Origin: an uncultured bacterium
GTDB taxonomy: Bacteria > Cyanobacteriota > Vampirovibrionia > Gastranaerophilales > Gastranaerophilaceae
Direction of reading: 5' to 3'
Assembly: GCA_900547155.1 (NCBI GenBank)
Contig: URFH01000004.1
Location: 1-64,000, forward strand
Length of the DNA: 64,000 nucleotides
Below, in pieces: positions 50,630 through 60,111 of this stretch. The notes beneath the pieces are model-generated. The model searched no databases, had not been told where the DNA came from, and saw nothing but the letters and a program-made list of their open reading frames with translations. Position 1 is the stretch's first letter. Every line of letters begins with the position of its first letter. The position numbers and the translations under genes are program-made.

Positions 50630-52189
50630 TTATCTGTTGTATTTTGGAACTTTAATAAGCAATATTAGCGGAATTATTATCAGGCAGGCAGCCGCAAATG
50701 TCCTGAAAGTGTCAATATATCCCCACAAATTGGATTGGAGCACAAGCTGATTGTATAAATTCGCTTTTGCCATCATTACAGCCTGCCCTGCGTCGGCAGT
50801 GTATTGCAAAAAGAAATGCGACATAGCCTCAACGCGCTCAACAAAAATACCATTTAAGTCGTGGAGGCTGCCCACCATCATTATCTGGTGCTTTTGAGCG
50901 CTTCTGGAGATTAAAGTCGTAGAAAGTGATGTTCCTATTGCGCCGCCGATGTTTTTAAGAAGGTTTTGGAGCCCCGAAGCGTTCGTCATGTCCTCGTTTT
51001 TTAAAGACGAAAAAGAAAGCGTCATCAAAGTCGTCATCCCGAGCGCCATTCCGGCGCCGAAAAGCGCATTGGGGATAGCAATTGTTTGAAGATTGATTTG
51101 CAGATTTATGGTGCCGAAATAAAGCCCGCCCAGTGCAATCAGCGCTATTCCAGCAATTGCAAAAAACTTGTCGCCCAAAAGTTTTGCCGTCAAACCATAA
51201 ATAAATATGCCGACAACGCTCCCCAGCCCCCTTGAGCCCATTGAAAGCCCGCTCAAAAACGAAGTATATCCCATCAAAGCCTGCAGCATAGAGGGCAAAA
51301 GCGCTGCTGACGCAAGAAATACAGCCATCATAACGACCTGTGCAATTGTGCCGAATAGAAAATTTCTATCCTTAAGAAGCCGCAAATTTACAAGCGGTTC
51401 TTCGCTTTTTAGCTGTGTAATAAAAAACAGAATCCCGAAAACGCAAGAAAAAAACGTCATCCAGCAAATCCATGCCGCTCCGAACCAATCCGCGTCGTTT
51501 CCTTTGTCCAGCACAATCTGCAAAAACACCAGCCACAGGCACAAAAATACAATAGCCGGATAATCGCATTTAACATGCTCATGTTTTCTTGCATACGGAG
51601 GATCTTCAAGAAGTTTGTGCGCCAAATACATCGAAAAAATCCCGATGGGCAGATTTATCATATAAATCCAGTGCCATGACCAGTTTTCTGTAATCCACCC
51701 TCCGACAATCGGCCCCAATGTCGGAGCCAGAATGATTGTCAGCCCGAAAAGCGCCATTGATTGAGCGCGTTTGTCCGGCGGAAAGCTTTCCATAATTATT
51801 GCCTGCGACAAAGGCAAAATCGCACCGCCTCCGAGCCCCTGCACGAATCTCGAAACAACAATCATCCCCATTGAATTTGAAATTCCGCAAAAAAACGACG
51901 AAACGGTAAAAACACCTATACACAAAGTAAAAAATGCTTTTCTTCCCATCAATTTACACAAAAAATCAACGGACGGAATGATTATCCCGCTTGCAATCAA
52001 ATAGCTCGTTACAATCCAGATTGATTCATTATGGCTGACGGAAAATGACCCAGCAATGTACGTCAGGGCAACGTTAGAAATGGTTTCATCCAGCGCAAAC
52101 ATAAAAACGGCAAGAATTACCGGCACAATCATCAGCCAGGGGTTTACGGACGGGGTCCAGACTTCATTCATTTGTACATTTTCAGACAT
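50630..52189 (-). CDS. emrB: EmrB/QacA-type multidrug MFS transporter (DHA2)
   Basis: A 519-residue, 14-helix major facilitator with LDETISNVALTYIAGSF, the GRKAFF loop, RFVQGLGGGAILPLSQAII (motif C region), GPIVGGWITENWSWHWIYMINLPIG and a C-terminal large loop. It exports drugs or toxic compounds by proton antiport together with the adjacent EmrA. It begins 15 bp after emrA ends. The divergent marR gene probably controls it. Confidence 0.93.
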   Translation of the reverse strand: MSENVQMNEVWTPSVNPWLMIVPVILAVFMFALDETISNVALTYIAGSFSVSHNESIWIVTSYLIASGIIIPSVDFLCKLMGRKAFFTLCIGVFTVSSFFCGISNSMGMIVVSRFVQGLGGGAILPLSQAIIMESFPPDKRAQSMALFGLTIILAPTLGPIVGGWITENWSWHWIYMINLPIGIFSMYLAHKLLEDPPYARKHEHVKCDYPAIVFLCLWLVFLQIVLDKGNDADWFGAAWICWMTFFSCVFGILFFITQLKSEEPLVNLRLLKDRNFLFGTIAQVVMMAVFLASAALLPSMLQALMGYTSFLSGLSMGSRGLGSVVGIFIYGLTAKLLGDKFFAIAGIALIALGGLYFGTINLQINLQTIAIPNALFGAGMALGMTTLMTLSFSSLKNEDMTNASGLQNLLKNIGGAIGTSLSTTLISRSAQKHQIMMVGSLHDLNGIFVERVEAMSHFFLQYTADAGQAVMMAKANLYNQLVLQSNLWGYIDTFRTFAAACLIIIPLILLIKVPKYNR

Positions 52190-52203
52190 TTTTCCGCAAA
52201 CCT

Positions 52204-53211
52204 CTATCTGATGTGCACTTTGGGCACGACCGACATGCCGGGAATGATTTTAAATTTCCCGGGGTCAATGCTCCCGGTAAAAACTATCTTCACAGGCACA
52301 CGCTGAACGATTTTTACAAACGAGCCGACAGCGTTTTCCGGCGGAAACATGCTGGATTTTGCGCCGGAAGCCATTTGAATACTGTCAACTTTGCCCTTAA
52401 AAATGTGATGGGGATATGTGTCAATTTTTATATCAACCTCCTGCCCCTCATGAATATTTTCCAGCTGATTTTCTTTAAAATTCGCCACAATCCAGGTTTT
52501 TGGCGGAACTATTGTAAAAAGTGCGGTTCCGGGCTGCACATACATGCCTTTTTCAACACGCTTTGAAGAAACAGTGCCGTCAATCGGCGCATAGATTTTT
52601 GTGTAAGACAAATAAAGCTCCGCCTGCTCCATGAGGGCTTTCAGCTCGTTTATTTCAGCGTCCGCAACTTTCCGGTTGCTATTTGACATCACAGCCTGCT
52701 CCGCATTAACAAGATTTGCGTTCACAGCGTCGTAATTCGTCTGAGCATTGTCAAATTCCTGTTTTGAAACAGCTCCGTCCGCATAAAGCTGCTTATAGCG
52801 CGCCAAATCCGTTTTTGCGAGCTCAATTTTTGACTGCGCGGCTTTGTGGTTAGCCTTGGCATTCTGCTGGTTTAATAATGCCCGTTCATAGCGAGATTTT
52901 GCCTGCGCAAGCTTAATTTCATAGTCATTTTTCTCGATTTGCGCGACAACATCCCCCGCTTTAACAAACTGGTTGTCCTCAACATAAACATCTGTGATTT
53001 CTCCGCTTACTTTCGGCGCAACATCAACCGTTGTGGTTTCAACATAGGCGTCGTCCGTACTTTCATAATGATACATTTCCCATCCGATAAATGCTGCGCC
53101 GATTCCCAGCAAAATCAAAACCGGTATTAAAAATCTCTTTTTCGGCTTTGGTTTTTTATTATTTTCCTGTTTTTGCGAATCTTTTTCCTGCTCTTTGAGT
53201 GCTTCCGTCAT
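52204..53211 (-). CDS. emrA: EmrA-type membrane fusion protein
   Basis: Start at 53211 (MTEALKEQEKDSQ), which has AGAGGA at good spacing; an ATG at 53232 overlaps the operator. 335 residues: one transmembrane helix (PVLILLGIGAAFIGWEMY), a lipoyl half (YVETTTVDVAPKVSGEITDVYVEDNQFVKAGDVVAQI), a helical hairpin of coiled coil and the second lipoyl/barrel half (IYAPIDGTVSSKRVEKGMYVQPGTALFTIVP). It links EmrB to an outer-membrane channel. Confidence 0.93.
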   Translation of the reverse strand: MTEALKEQEKDSQKQENNKKPKPKKRFLIPVLILLGIGAAFIGWEMYHYESTDDAYVETTTVDVAPKVSGEITDVYVEDNQFVKAGDVVAQIEKNDYEIKLAQAKSRYERALLNQQNAKANHKAAQSKIELAKTDLARYKQLYADGAVSKQEFDNAQTNYDAVNANLVNAEQAVMSNSNRKVADAEINELKALMEQAELYLSYTKIYAPIDGTVSSKRVEKGMYVQPGTALFTIVPPKTWIVANFKENQLENIHEGQEVDIKIDTYPHHIFKGKVDSIQMASGAKSSMFPPENAVGSFVKIVQRVPVKIVFTGSIDPGKFKIIPGMSVVPKVHIR

Positions 53212-53230
53212 GTTATTTTCCTCTTGTTGC

Positions 53231-53260
53231 ATGGAAAAATAAATGTGTTGATTTTTCCAT
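53231..53260. promoter_or_regulatory. Putative MarR operator over the emrA start region
   Basis: ATGGAAAAAT (53231-53240) and ATTTTTCCAT (53251-53260) are perfect 10-bp arms around a 10-bp spacer. A plausible emrA promoter reads TTGCAA (53295-53290), 17 bp, TAGCAT (53272-53267) on the minus strand, putting its start point inside the right arm. A near half-site ATGGAAAAAC also lies at the marR start (53372). Confidence 0.65.
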
Positions 53261-53335
53261 ACAAATATGCTAGCGTAATTTTATAAATTTTGCAAGAAAA
53301 AACTAACAAGCGCTAAAAATTAAGCAAAACAGGGC

Positions 53336-53365
53336 TTTACATGGCAGCAGCAGGCAGGATATAAT
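53336..53365 (+). promoter_or_regulatory. marR promoter, probably leaderless
   Basis: TTTACA (53336-53341), 18 bp, TATAAT (53360-53365), then six bases to the marR ATG. Confidence 0.65.
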
Positions 53366-53371
53366 TACGTA

Positions 53372-53833
53372 ATGGAAAAACATTGTATAGGCAGCCTTTT
53401 TTATACACTTGAACAAACTTCACGGGTATGCAGAGCCGTCGGGGAAAATTATTTTGCAGAAAACGCAAAACTTCATCTTTCGCTGGACGAATTTATAATA
53501 CTTGAAACAGTTTTGTGCGATTCTGATATTTGCCAAAGGGATTTGGCAAAAAGAATACTGAAAGGCACATCGCACACCAGCAAACTCCTTTCCGGACTTC
53601 AGCAAAAAGGGCTGATTGAGCGATTTGTTGATACAAAGGGCAACAGAATTGTGAAAAAGATTGTTGTTACCGAAAAAGGGCGGGAAATTTACGATTTCGC
53701 CAACAAAATCATGTTTGAATATGTGCAAAAAATAGAAAATGCCATCGGCAAAGAGCAGGCAATTGAATGCACAAACTTCCTCAATAAAATCAAAGAGGTT
53801 GTTATGGCGAATACTGATATTATTTTTGAATAA
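53372..53833 (+). CDS. MarR family transcriptional regulator
   Basis: A 153-residue winged-helix regulator: LHLSLDEFIILETVLCDSDICQRDLAKRILKGTSHTSKLLSGLQQKGLIERFVDTKGNRIVKKIVVTEKGREIYD covers the recognition helix and wing. It is divergent from emrAB, with a palindrome between, so it most likely represses the pump until a ligand binds. No Shine-Dalgarno before the ATG. Confidence 0.92.
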   Translation: MEKHCIGSLFYTLEQTSRVCRAVGENYFAENAKLHLSLDEFIILETVLCDSDICQRDLAKRILKGTSHTSKLLSGLQQKGLIERFVDTKGNRIVKKIVVTEKGREIYDFANKIMFEYVQKIENAIGKEQAIECTNFLNKIKEVVMANTDIIFE

Positions 53834-54313
53834 TTATATGCCGAGCATGTACCTGTTCAGGTCAGCAACCTGACTTGAGCCCATGAACAAGGAGGTTCTT
53901 GCATTGTCGTATGAGTTTTCGGTGTAGAGCGTTTCGACCTCATCGCGCAGCTCCGTATAATACTGTTTTTCCTCGTCATCATTCGCCATGGAAATCCGGT
54001 AATCCAGCTCATCAATGGTTCTGTCATAATCATCGTCTACATTTCCGGTCGAATCCAAGTCCAAAGAATCCATAATATCCAGAAAAGGAATATAATCAGC
54101 TCCGGAAGCGGAAGAAGACGCTTCCTGCTGGAGTTTCTGGGTGACGGCATTTTTGAGAAGTACTTTATCAAGAGTTTTGTCGCCTGTGGATTCTATTCCG
54201 AGCATTTCCATCATAATCAGAATTTTTTCATACTCACTGTCCGTCTGTTTCTTGTTGGAACCGGACGGTGCATAAGAATATACCATTGGTGACATTACTG
54301 GTGATATAGACAT
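53834..54313 (-). CDS. Hypothetical protein
   Basis: A 159-residue acidic protein: MSISPVMSPMVYSYAPSGSNKKQTDSEYEKILIMMEML..., a low-complexity start, helical body with Ser/Ala and Asp-rich turns, and a C-terminal SLFMGSSQVADLNRYMLGI. No signal peptide. The Ser/Pro/Met leader and terminal amphipathic helix resemble flagellar or type III secreted proteins; that is only a resemblance. Its stop abuts the marR stop. Confidence 0.55.
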   Translation of the reverse strand: MSISPVMSPMVYSYAPSGSNKKQTDSEYEKILIMMEMLGIESTGDKTLDKVLLKNAVTQKLQQEASSSASGADYIPFLDIMDSLDLDSTGNVDDDYDRTIDELDYRISMANDDEEKQYYTELRDEVETLYTENSYDNARTSLFMGSSQVADLNRYMLGI

Positions 54314-54398
54314 TTCGCGAATTTTCCTTCTATTAATTTAATGCCACTTTTTCGGGTTTTCTAAACGCGTTAGGGCCGAATTTTTACAAAAGTTCACA

Positions 54399-54433
54399 AA
54401 AAAAACAGCTCCCGGAAAAAGAGCTGTTTTTTT
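54399..54433. terminator. Bidirectional terminator
   Basis: AAAAACAGCTC pairs with GAGCTGTTTTT around CCGGAAAAA. It lies past the end of the 54454-54783 gene (minus). Confidence 0.85.
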
Positions 54434-54453
54434 GTAGAAATTTTATAAAGATT

Positions 54454-54783
54454 TTATTTTTTTCTGGAAGAAAGCTTATCAATTCCTTCAAAAACAAGCC
54501 CCATTGCAATCCATGCAAGTCCCCAGAATCCGGCATTTGCGGCCATTTTGTTAAAACCTATTTTTGCGCCCTTTCCTCTTATTGCGTTGAAACCGTTAAA
54601 GAGCGAGTCAATAACTACACTGATTACAGCGCCTTTTGCAAACTGGTTTGCAGACCAGCCGAGTGCGGATTGCTGATGGCGGGGGCGCATTGTTCTTCCC
54701 GGGGTTTCATCGCGTCCGAAGCTTTGAGCCTGCGGTTTGAGCGGTTGTGCTGACATTGTATTATTAGATATTGCGTTAATCAT
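54454..54783 (-). CDS. Small membrane protein, lineage-type N-terminus
   Basis: A 109-residue protein from the ATG at 54783 behind GGAG. The N-terminal 40 residues are polar (MINAISNNTMSAQPLKPQAQSFGRDE); two hydrophobic segments follow (FAKGAVISVVIDSLFNGF; NAGFWGLAWIAMGLVFEGI), and a basic tail SSRKK. The NNTMSAQPLKPQAQSFG type of leader recurs in many small proteins of this bacterial group as I know it. Function unknown. Confidence 0.6.
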   Translation of the reverse strand: MINAISNNTMSAQPLKPQAQSFGRDETPGRTMRPRHQQSALGWSANQFAKGAVISVVIDSLFNGFNAIRGKGAKIGFNKMAANAGFWGLAWIAMGLVFEGIDKLSSRKK

Positions 54784-54956
54784 AATTTTCTCCACTTACA
54801 GTTAATATTATAAACCGCATAAACAAAATTTATTGCTAGTTTGTTAAATTTTGTTAATATAAATTTATTTAAAAGGATAATTTATTTGGCTGATTTGGAT
54901 TGACGGCATGACCCAAAAGCACTATAATCAAGAAGTTAGGCTAGAATAGAGGTTTT

Positions 54957-55424
54957 ATGGACGACAGACAGATAATTCTTGAACAATACAGAATATACAA
55001 CGAAGCAAAAGAACGCTATATTGACCGCGCTTTTATGATTAACAGATTTTTTATCCTGCTTGTGGGGATTCTGTTTTTGATTTTGCTCGCTTCAAAGACA
55101 TTTTTCTCGCTCGGATACGGGTTTTCTGTTGCAGGTGAAGTGCTCGGTATTGCTCTTTGCGTAATGTGGTTCGCAAATCAGGATTCTTATACGGCCATAA
55201 TCAAAATTAAATACAACAAAGTCCTCGAAAACATGGAGTCACTGCTCCCGTTTTCGCCCATAAAAAACGAATACGAAGAACTTTGCAAGCTCAAAGGCGG
55301 CAAAAGAGTCCTCACGTTCAAAGACATCCAAAAATGGTTCGCGGTGATTATGACAATGATTTTCATTGCAAATCTTATTATGGATTTGACTGACTGGGTT
55401 ATTTTCAGCTTTTTTGCAGGCTAA
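54957..55424 (+). CDS. RipA-like small integral membrane protein
   Basis: A 155-residue protein with transmembrane segments at about 26-45, 52-70 and 128-150. The cytoplasmic middle MWFANQDSYTAIIKIKYNKVLENMESLLPFSPIKNEYEEL resembles the conserved loop of RipA-family octameric membrane proteins. RBS AGAGG. A TATAAT about 35 nt upstream. Function not established. Confidence 0.6.
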   Translation: MDDRQIILEQYRIYNEAKERYIDRAFMINRFFILLVGILFLILLASKTFFSLGYGFSVAGEVLGIALCVMWFANQDSYTAIIKIKYNKVLENMESLLPFSPIKNEYEELCKLKGGKRVLTFKDIQKWFAVIMTMIFIANLIMDLTDWVIFSFFAG

Positions 55425-55501
55425 AATTAGCCTAAAAGAGGATGTTTCGTTCCCGCAGGCAGTTTAAAATCAGTCAGTGAAACAAAATGCAGGAAATTTT
55501 T

Positions 55502-55768
55502 ATGAACGATATCGAAATCTATACACTACCGTCTTGTCCGTACTGTGTAAAGGCTAAAAAGCTTCTTCAGTCGTTGAATCTTGACTATAAAGAGCACGAC
55601 ATCTCCGAAAATCAGGAAAAAATGCGCGAAGAGCTCAAAAACAAGTTCAATCTTCCGTCAGCTGCAACAGTACCGCAAATTACCATCAACGGGCACTATG
55701 TCGGCGGGTATACGGATTTGGAAAATATGTATAAAACCGGAAAACTGAACGAAATTTTGAACAGCTAA
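55502..55768 (+). CDS. grxC: Glutaredoxin 3-type
   Basis: An 88-residue glutaredoxin from the ATG at 55502 with AGGA 8 nt upstream; the ATG at 55487 would cover that site. IYTLPSCPYCVKAKKLL carries the active Cys12 and Cys15; TVPQITINGHYVGGYTDL holds the cis-Pro and GSH-binding GG. Reduces disulfides with glutathione or a similar thiol. Its end overlaps the PilZ gene by 4 bp (convergent). Confidence 0.94.
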   Translation: MNDIEIYTLPSCPYCVKAKKLLQSLNLDYKEHDISENQEKMREELKNKFNLPSAATVPQITINGHYVGGYTDLENMYKTGKLNEILNS

Positions 55769-56382
55769 ACAGCTTTTTCTTCGGGTTTGAAGTCACGGCA
55801 CTGTTTTGCGATATAATCCATATCGTCCTGAACAATATCGGTGAACATAACTGCCGTCATAAATTTGAAAGTGTTTTCCATTCGTACCGGATTCGACCAT
55901 ACAAGCTCTGCGTGCGTTTTTATCACCCGTCCGTCAAGCAGCAGCTCAACAGAAAGGTTTGAATAGGAGGTTATGAGCCTGTCCGAAACAAAACACAGCC
56001 CTTTTGCGCAGATGTTTTTCGTGATGGATTCAACCATAACGGGTTTTTCCCCGCCATCTTTTATGAGCAGGTGAAAAGGCGTTTCTATATCGGCTCTCAG
56101 GTATTCACGCCTTTGCGAATGCTTTATATTTGTGGGAAAAGCCAGTTTGTAAAAGACTTTTTCGCCCAGACAGTTGCCTGAAAGGATTCTGCTTTTTGCG
56201 TTGTAGATTCCGTCCTGTGCGTAGATGTTTATTTCTACTTCACACTCGGGCAAATCTTTTCCTGTATCGAGAAAGACCGTAATTTCCTCGTTTTCAACAT
56301 AATAAATTGTGCAAAAATGGCTTTCGTCGCCGATTTTAATCTCGAGTTTGTTAGATGGCTTCAAAAAACTGTAATCTTTCAC
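55765..56382 (-). CDS. YcgR-like PilZ-domain protein
   Basis: A 205-residue protein: an N-terminal YcgR-type beta domain (1-90) and a PilZ domain (about 93-195) with QRREYLR (the RxxxR c-di-GMP motif) and NICAKGLCF, where the usual D/NxSxxG has Cys for Ser. YcgR acts as a flagellar brake when c-di-GMP is bound, which fits the flagellar operon in this window. The Ser-to-Cys change may lower affinity. Confidence 0.85.
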   Translation of the reverse strand: MKDYSFLKPSNKLEIKIGDESHFCTIYYVENEEITVFLDTGKDLPECEVEINIYAQDGIYNAKSRILSGNCLGEKVFYKLAFPTNIKHSQRREYLRADIETPFHLLIKDGGEKPVMVESITKNICAKGLCFVSDRLITSYSNLSVELLLDGRVIKTHAELVWSNPVRMENTFKFMTAVMFTDIVQDDMDYIAKQCRDFKPEEKAV

Positions 56383-56455
56383 GATAAAATAAACTCCCTA
56401 TTCAATTATTTCATTATACTATTTTAATGCCCGTTTTTTTAATTTTTTAAACATA

Positions 56456-56500
56456 AAAAAAAGACGATTTCACAAAACTTAATATAAAATCGTCTTTTTT
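56456..56500 (-). terminator. metK terminator
   Basis: AAAGACGATTT and AAATCGTCTTT pair around a 16-nt loop with a long T-run on the minus strand, 20 bp past the metK stop. Confidence 0.85.
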
Positions 56501-56519
56501 AAGCTATACTTGAAAAATT

Positions 56520-57791
56520 TTACGCGTTAGCGCAGCATTTTCCTGCTTGTTCTTTGAGAAGTGCGGCTTTGTCGGTTTTTTCCCACGGAACATCAATATC
56601 AGTACGTCCCATATGGCCGTAAGCAGCGAGTTTCTGGTAGAATTTACCGCCGTTTTTCGCAGGAAGCCCTCTTAAATCGAACTGACTGATGATTGCTGCG
56701 GGTCTGAGGTCGAAATTCTTTTGAACGAGTTCGGAAATCTCGTCATCAGAGATTTTTCCGGTTCCAAAAGTGTCAACCATTACAGAAACAGGCTCTGCAA
56801 CGCCGATTGCATAACCGAGTTCGACTTCGCATTTTTCAGCAAGCCCTGCTGCAACGATGTTTTTTGCAACATATCTTGTTGCGTAAGCAGCAGAACGGTC
56901 AACTTTTGTGGGATCTTTGCCCGAAAAAGCGCCGCCGCCGTGTCTTGAGTAGCCGCCGTAGGTGTCAACGATGATTTTTCTGCCGGTTAAGCCTGCATCG
57001 CCCTGCGGGCCGCCGATTACGAAGCGCCCCGAGGGGTTGATTAAGTATTTTGTGTTGGAATCGGGTTTAATTGATTCGTTTGCAAATACATAATTAATAA
57101 CATATTCGATTAAGTCATTTTTAATGGTTTCCTGAACTTTTTCGTTGTCAGAAACGCCGTTGATTTCAGGGTCGTGCTGTGTTGAAAGAACGACGGTATC
57201 AATTCTTGAGGGTTTTCCGTCGATGTATTCAACAGTAACCTGAGATTTTCCGTCGGGTCTTAAATAGTTAAGAATGCCGTCTTTTCTCACCTGAGCAAGT
57301 CTGAAAGCGAGTTTATGCGCGAGGCTGATGGGAAGCGGCATCAATTCAGGGGTTTCGTCACAAGCAAAACCGAACATAATGCCCTGATCGCCCGCACCAA
57401 CGTTTTCAGTTTCTACTTTTGCGGTATCAGCGTTGTTTGAGCGGGTTTCGAGCGCTTTGTTTACACCGCCTGCGATGTCAGTTGACTGTTCGTCAATGCT
57501 GGTCAAAACCGCGCAGGTTTTGTAGTCGAATCCGCCGCCCTCTTTGCCGATGTAGCCGATATTTTTAATGGTATTTCTTACAACTGACGGGATATCAACG
57601 TAGCAGTCAGATGTAATTTCACCGCAAACCAGCGCCATGCCTGTTGTGACAGTAGTTTCTGCCGCAACTCTGGAGGATTTATCTTTTGTTAAGAATTCAT
57701 CAAGAATTGCATCGGAAATCTGGTCGCAAACTTTATCCGGATGTCCTTCCGTAACGGATTCGGACGTGAATAAAAATCTTTTTGATGTCAT
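56520..57791 (-). CDS. metK: S-adenosylmethionine synthase
   Basis: A 423-residue MetK, slightly longer than the 380-400 usual. [71 protein letters not shown] and [19 protein letters not shown] are all present. It makes SAM, used among others by HsdM and TrmH here. RBS GAAGGGAA; the 411 bp upstream hold hairpin repeats B and C. Confidence 0.97.
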   Translation of the reverse strand: MTSKRFLFTSESVTEGHPDKVCDQISDAILDEFLTKDKSSRVAAETTVTTGMALVCGEITSDCYVDIPSVVRNTIKNIGYIGKEGGGFDYKTCAVLTSIDEQSTDIAGGVNKALETRSNNADTAKVETENVGAGDQGIMFGFACDETPELMPLPISLAHKLAFRLAQVRKDGILNYLRPDGKSQVTVEYIDGKPSRIDTVVLSTQHDPEINGVSDNEKVQETIKNDLIEYVINYVFANESIKPDSNTKYLINPSGRFVIGGPQGDAGLTGRKIIVDTYGGYSRHGGGAFSGKDPTKVDRSAAYATRYVAKNIVAAGLAEKCEVELGYAIGVAEPVSVMVDTFGTGKISDDEISELVQKNFDLRPAAIISQFDLRGLPAKNGGKFYQKLAAYGHMGRTDIDVPWEKTDKAALLKEQAGKCCANA

Positions 57792-57899
57792 TTATTACTT
57801 CCCTTTCTTCTAATCATCAGAATGATAAGCCAAAAGAGAGACCGGGTCAAACTTTGATTAAGTTTCGTTAAACTATTTTTTAGTGAAGACGGTGGGGCA

Positions 57900-58016
57900 G
57901 GAATTGGGGATTTGTCTTTTCCGTTCCGATTCCTCCGGCCATTCCGCGTTAATTTTGATTTTTCCAGCTTTTTGAGGCCTCCTCCATAGTCACTGCAAAG
58001 ACAAATCCCCAATTCC
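57900..58016 (+). repeat. Core repeat copy B with private 20-bp stem
   Basis: GGAATTGGGGATTTGTCTTT (57900-57919) pairs perfectly with 57997-58016. The 77-nt core begins TCCGTTCCGATTCCTCCGG and ends CTCCATAGTCACTGC. It is in inverted orientation to copy C, 10 bp away. Confidence 0.85.
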
Positions 58017-58026
58017 ATGCACGTTA

Positions 58027-58152
58027 GCAGCTTTGTCAGTAAGCCTGTTTGTAGTGACTATGGGGGAGACCTCAAAAGTCCGGAACAAAAGTTTCAAAAC
58101 CCCGCGTGGTCGGAGGAATCGGAACGGAAAACAGGCTTACTAACAAAGCTGC
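58027..58152 (-). repeat. Core repeat copy C with private 24-bp stem
   Basis: Arms 58027-58050 and 58129-58152 pair at 23 of 24 positions (GCAGCTTTGT..GTAAGCCTGTTT). The core on the minus strand starts TCCGTTCCGATTCCTCCG and ends CCATAGTCACTAC, 78 nt. It lies downstream of the minus-strand 58203-58961 gene and is read in the same direction. Confidence 0.85.
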
Positions 58153-58164
58153 CCTCCAAAATCA

Positions 58165-58200
58165 ATCTAGTGCCGCCTTAGCACGAACTTTTCCCGGACA
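58165..58200. repeat. 36-nt element, uninterrupted copy
   Basis: ATCTAGTGCCGCCTTAG joined to CACGAACTTTTCCCGGACA. The same two halves occur at 16914-16930 and 17116-17134 with an insertion between. It begins 2 bp past the stop of the 58203-58961 gene, just as the other copy abuts the GspF gene. Confidence 0.75.
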
Positions 58201-58202
58201 AA

Positions 58203-58961
58203 CTAAGATTTAACGTAAATATTCCCGAACAATTTAACAAAAGAGCTGTTTTCGCGCTCCAGTTCCTCGAGTTTTTTAACGAGCAGCCTGTTGTCAGCGA
58301 GCAGTTCATCCATTTTTTCGAGCAAAAGCTTGTTATCCTGCTTAATTTCCCCGTATTTTACCGCACTTTCAATAAAATCGGCTCTTTTTAAGAATTCCGA
58401 AACATCCGAGGTTATTTTTCTTGCAATGGATTGCGCAAGAACGGCAAGGGTCTGGTTGGAAATGTCCACAGTAATGTTTTGCAGCCCTGCCTCGACTTTT
58501 TTCGTTATCTCTGCGGGCAAATCCATCGGAACCGCAGTGATTTCTTCCGCCTCATGCACATTTTCCGGCTGTGCGGGCGAAAATTCTCCGGTTTGGTAAG
58601 GTTCTTCCTCATGAGTGGCGGCTTTTTCAAAAACAGCCTCCTGAATTTCAGGTTCCGGCTCCTGCTCGGGTTCAGGTTGGGGAGTTTCGACATGAATCGG
58701 CTCCAGAGGAACCTCAACAGCCATTTCTACGGGTTTTACCTCGTCTTTATCCATAACATGGATTTCGCATTTTGGCTCGTTTTTCCTGGAAATCCCCTCT
58801 TTAATTTTTTCCACGGTCATTTCGTCAAAATACTCAACCCCGTTTTCATCTTCGTAAATCGGGTCTATTTTCCAGTTTTTTATGAACGCCTCAAGGATAA
58901 AATTGTCGATAAAAAGACCATCCTGCGTGATTAGCTCTATGATTTTTTCTTTATTAAACAT
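58203..58961 (-). CDS. Hypothetical acidic coiled-coil protein
   Basis: A 252-residue protein. N-terminal domain 1-60 ([38 protein letters not shown]) is compact. Residues 75-150 are a Pro/Glu-rich linker ([16 protein letters not shown]). Residues 150-250 are helical with a coiled coil ([29 protein letters not shown]). No membrane segment. RBS GGAGG. A scaffold or regulatory protein is possible; family unknown. Confidence 0.6.
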   Translation of the reverse strand: MFNKEKIIELITQDGLFIDNFILEAFIKNWKIDPIYEDENGVEYFDEMTVEKIKEGISRKNEPKCEIHVMDKDEVKPVEMAVEVPLEPIHVETPQPEPEQEPEPEIQEAVFEKAATHEEEPYQTGEFSPAQPENVHEAEEITAVPMDLPAEITKKVEAGLQNITVDISNQTLAVLAQSIARKITSDVSEFLKRADFIESAVKYGEIKQDNKLLLEKMDELLADNRLLVKKLEELERENSSFVKLFGNIYVKS

Positions 58962-59112
58962 TGTGATGGCCTCCTTTTATATAAATTCTAATATATTCAC
59001 AGCAAAAAATCAGAAGTTATTAAATTTTGTAAATATTACCCGAAAGTTTAGGAAACTTTTTCGAGCTTCGTCGTCAAAAACAATACAAGGAAGAGTTGAG
59101 GATTTTACATTA

Positions 59113-60060
59113 ATGAGCGAGATGGTTAGTATCTATTCTCCTGCGGATGAGGAGATTTGCGAGAAAGAATATCTTCTTGTGCAGGAAAATAACGAAGAAG
59201 AAGCTACATTCAGCACAATTGTTAAAAAAGACGACATTTTGCAGAATTATTTAAAGGATATCGGGCGAATTCGCCTTTTGAAAACCGAAGAGGAGAGAGA
59301 ACTCGGTAAAGCAATCAAAGAGTGCAGAGGAAAAAAAGCCGATATCGCCAAGAAAAAGCTTATTCAGGCGAATCTTCGGCTTGTCGTGAGCATAGCGAAA
59401 AAATACATCGGGCAGGGCGTTCTGTTCATGGATTTGGTGCAGGAAGGTTCTCTGGGGCTGATTAAAGCGGCTGAAAAATTTGATTATGAACGCGGATTCA
59501 AGTTCAGCACCTATGCAACATGGTGGATTAAGCAGGCAATCGTGCGCGCAATCTCAAACCATTCACGCACAATCCGGATTCCCGTGCACATGACCGACAA
59601 AATCAGAACCTACAAAAAACTTCACGTTGAATTGACCAGAACCCTCGGACGCGAGCCTACTGACGAAGAAATTTCTAAAAAAATGGGGATTACGGGCAAA
59701 AAATTTGAAAATATCAAACAATCTATTTTCAAAGACCCGATAAGCCTTGATACTCCGATTGCAGAGGATTTGGTGCTTGAGGATTACGTGCCGGATGACA
59801 GTTACCGCGCGCCGGAAACAAAAATCCAGTCAGCGTTTATGTTCAAAGACGTTATGGGAATGCTCGATATTTTGAACGAGCGTGAAAAGAAGATTCTCAT
59901 AAGCCGTTTCGGGCTAAACGGCACGCAAAAAAAGACTCTCGAAGAAATCGGACGCACAATGGGCTTTTCCAAAGAGCGAATCCGCCAGATTGAAAGCCTT
60001 GCGCTCCAAAAACTCCAGACTAATTCAGAAATATTGCATTTGAAAGAATATTTAAACTAA
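59113..60060 (+). CDS. Sigma-70 family RNA polymerase sigma factor (RpoD-like)
   Basis: I use the ATG at 59113, giving 315 residues; the frame continues upstream but without a convincing start. Region 1.2 ([24 protein letters not shown]), region 2 ([44 protein letters not shown]), region 3 ([16 protein letters not shown]) and region 4 ([41 protein letters not shown]) are complete. It lacks region 1.1 and is close to the primary-sigma consensus. Two such factors lie in this window. Confidence 0.92.
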   Translation: MSEMVSIYSPADEEICEKEYLLVQENNEEEATFSTIVKKDDILQNYLKDIGRIRLLKTEEERELGKAIKECRGKKADIAKKKLIQANLRLVVSIAKKYIGQGVLFMDLVQEGSLGLIKAAEKFDYERGFKFSTYATWWIKQAIVRAISNHSRTIRIPVHMTDKIRTYKKLHVELTRTLGREPTDEEISKKMGITGKKFENIKQSIFKDPISLDTPIAEDLVLEDYVPDDSYRAPETKIQSAFMFKDVMGMLDILNEREKKILISRFGLNGTQKKTLEEIGRTMGFSKERIRQIESLALQKLQTNSEILHLKEYLN

Positions 60061-60075
60061 AAAGGGAAATTTTGA

Positions 60076-60111
60076 CCGGCTTTGCCGGAGATTCTGAACC
60101 AGGTTCAGAAT
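60076..60111. repeat. Two small intergenic palindromes
   Basis: CCGGC-TTT-GCCGG (60076-60088) followed by ATTCTGAAC-CAG-GTTCAGAAT (60091-60111). The second belongs to the widespread 'TTCTGAAC..GTTCAGAA' type of bacterial intergenic repeat. Confidence 0.55.

Noticed and set aside
57788..58018. Minus-strand frame of 76 codons upstream of metK
   Set aside because: It lies over hairpin repeat B and its composition is that of the repeat.
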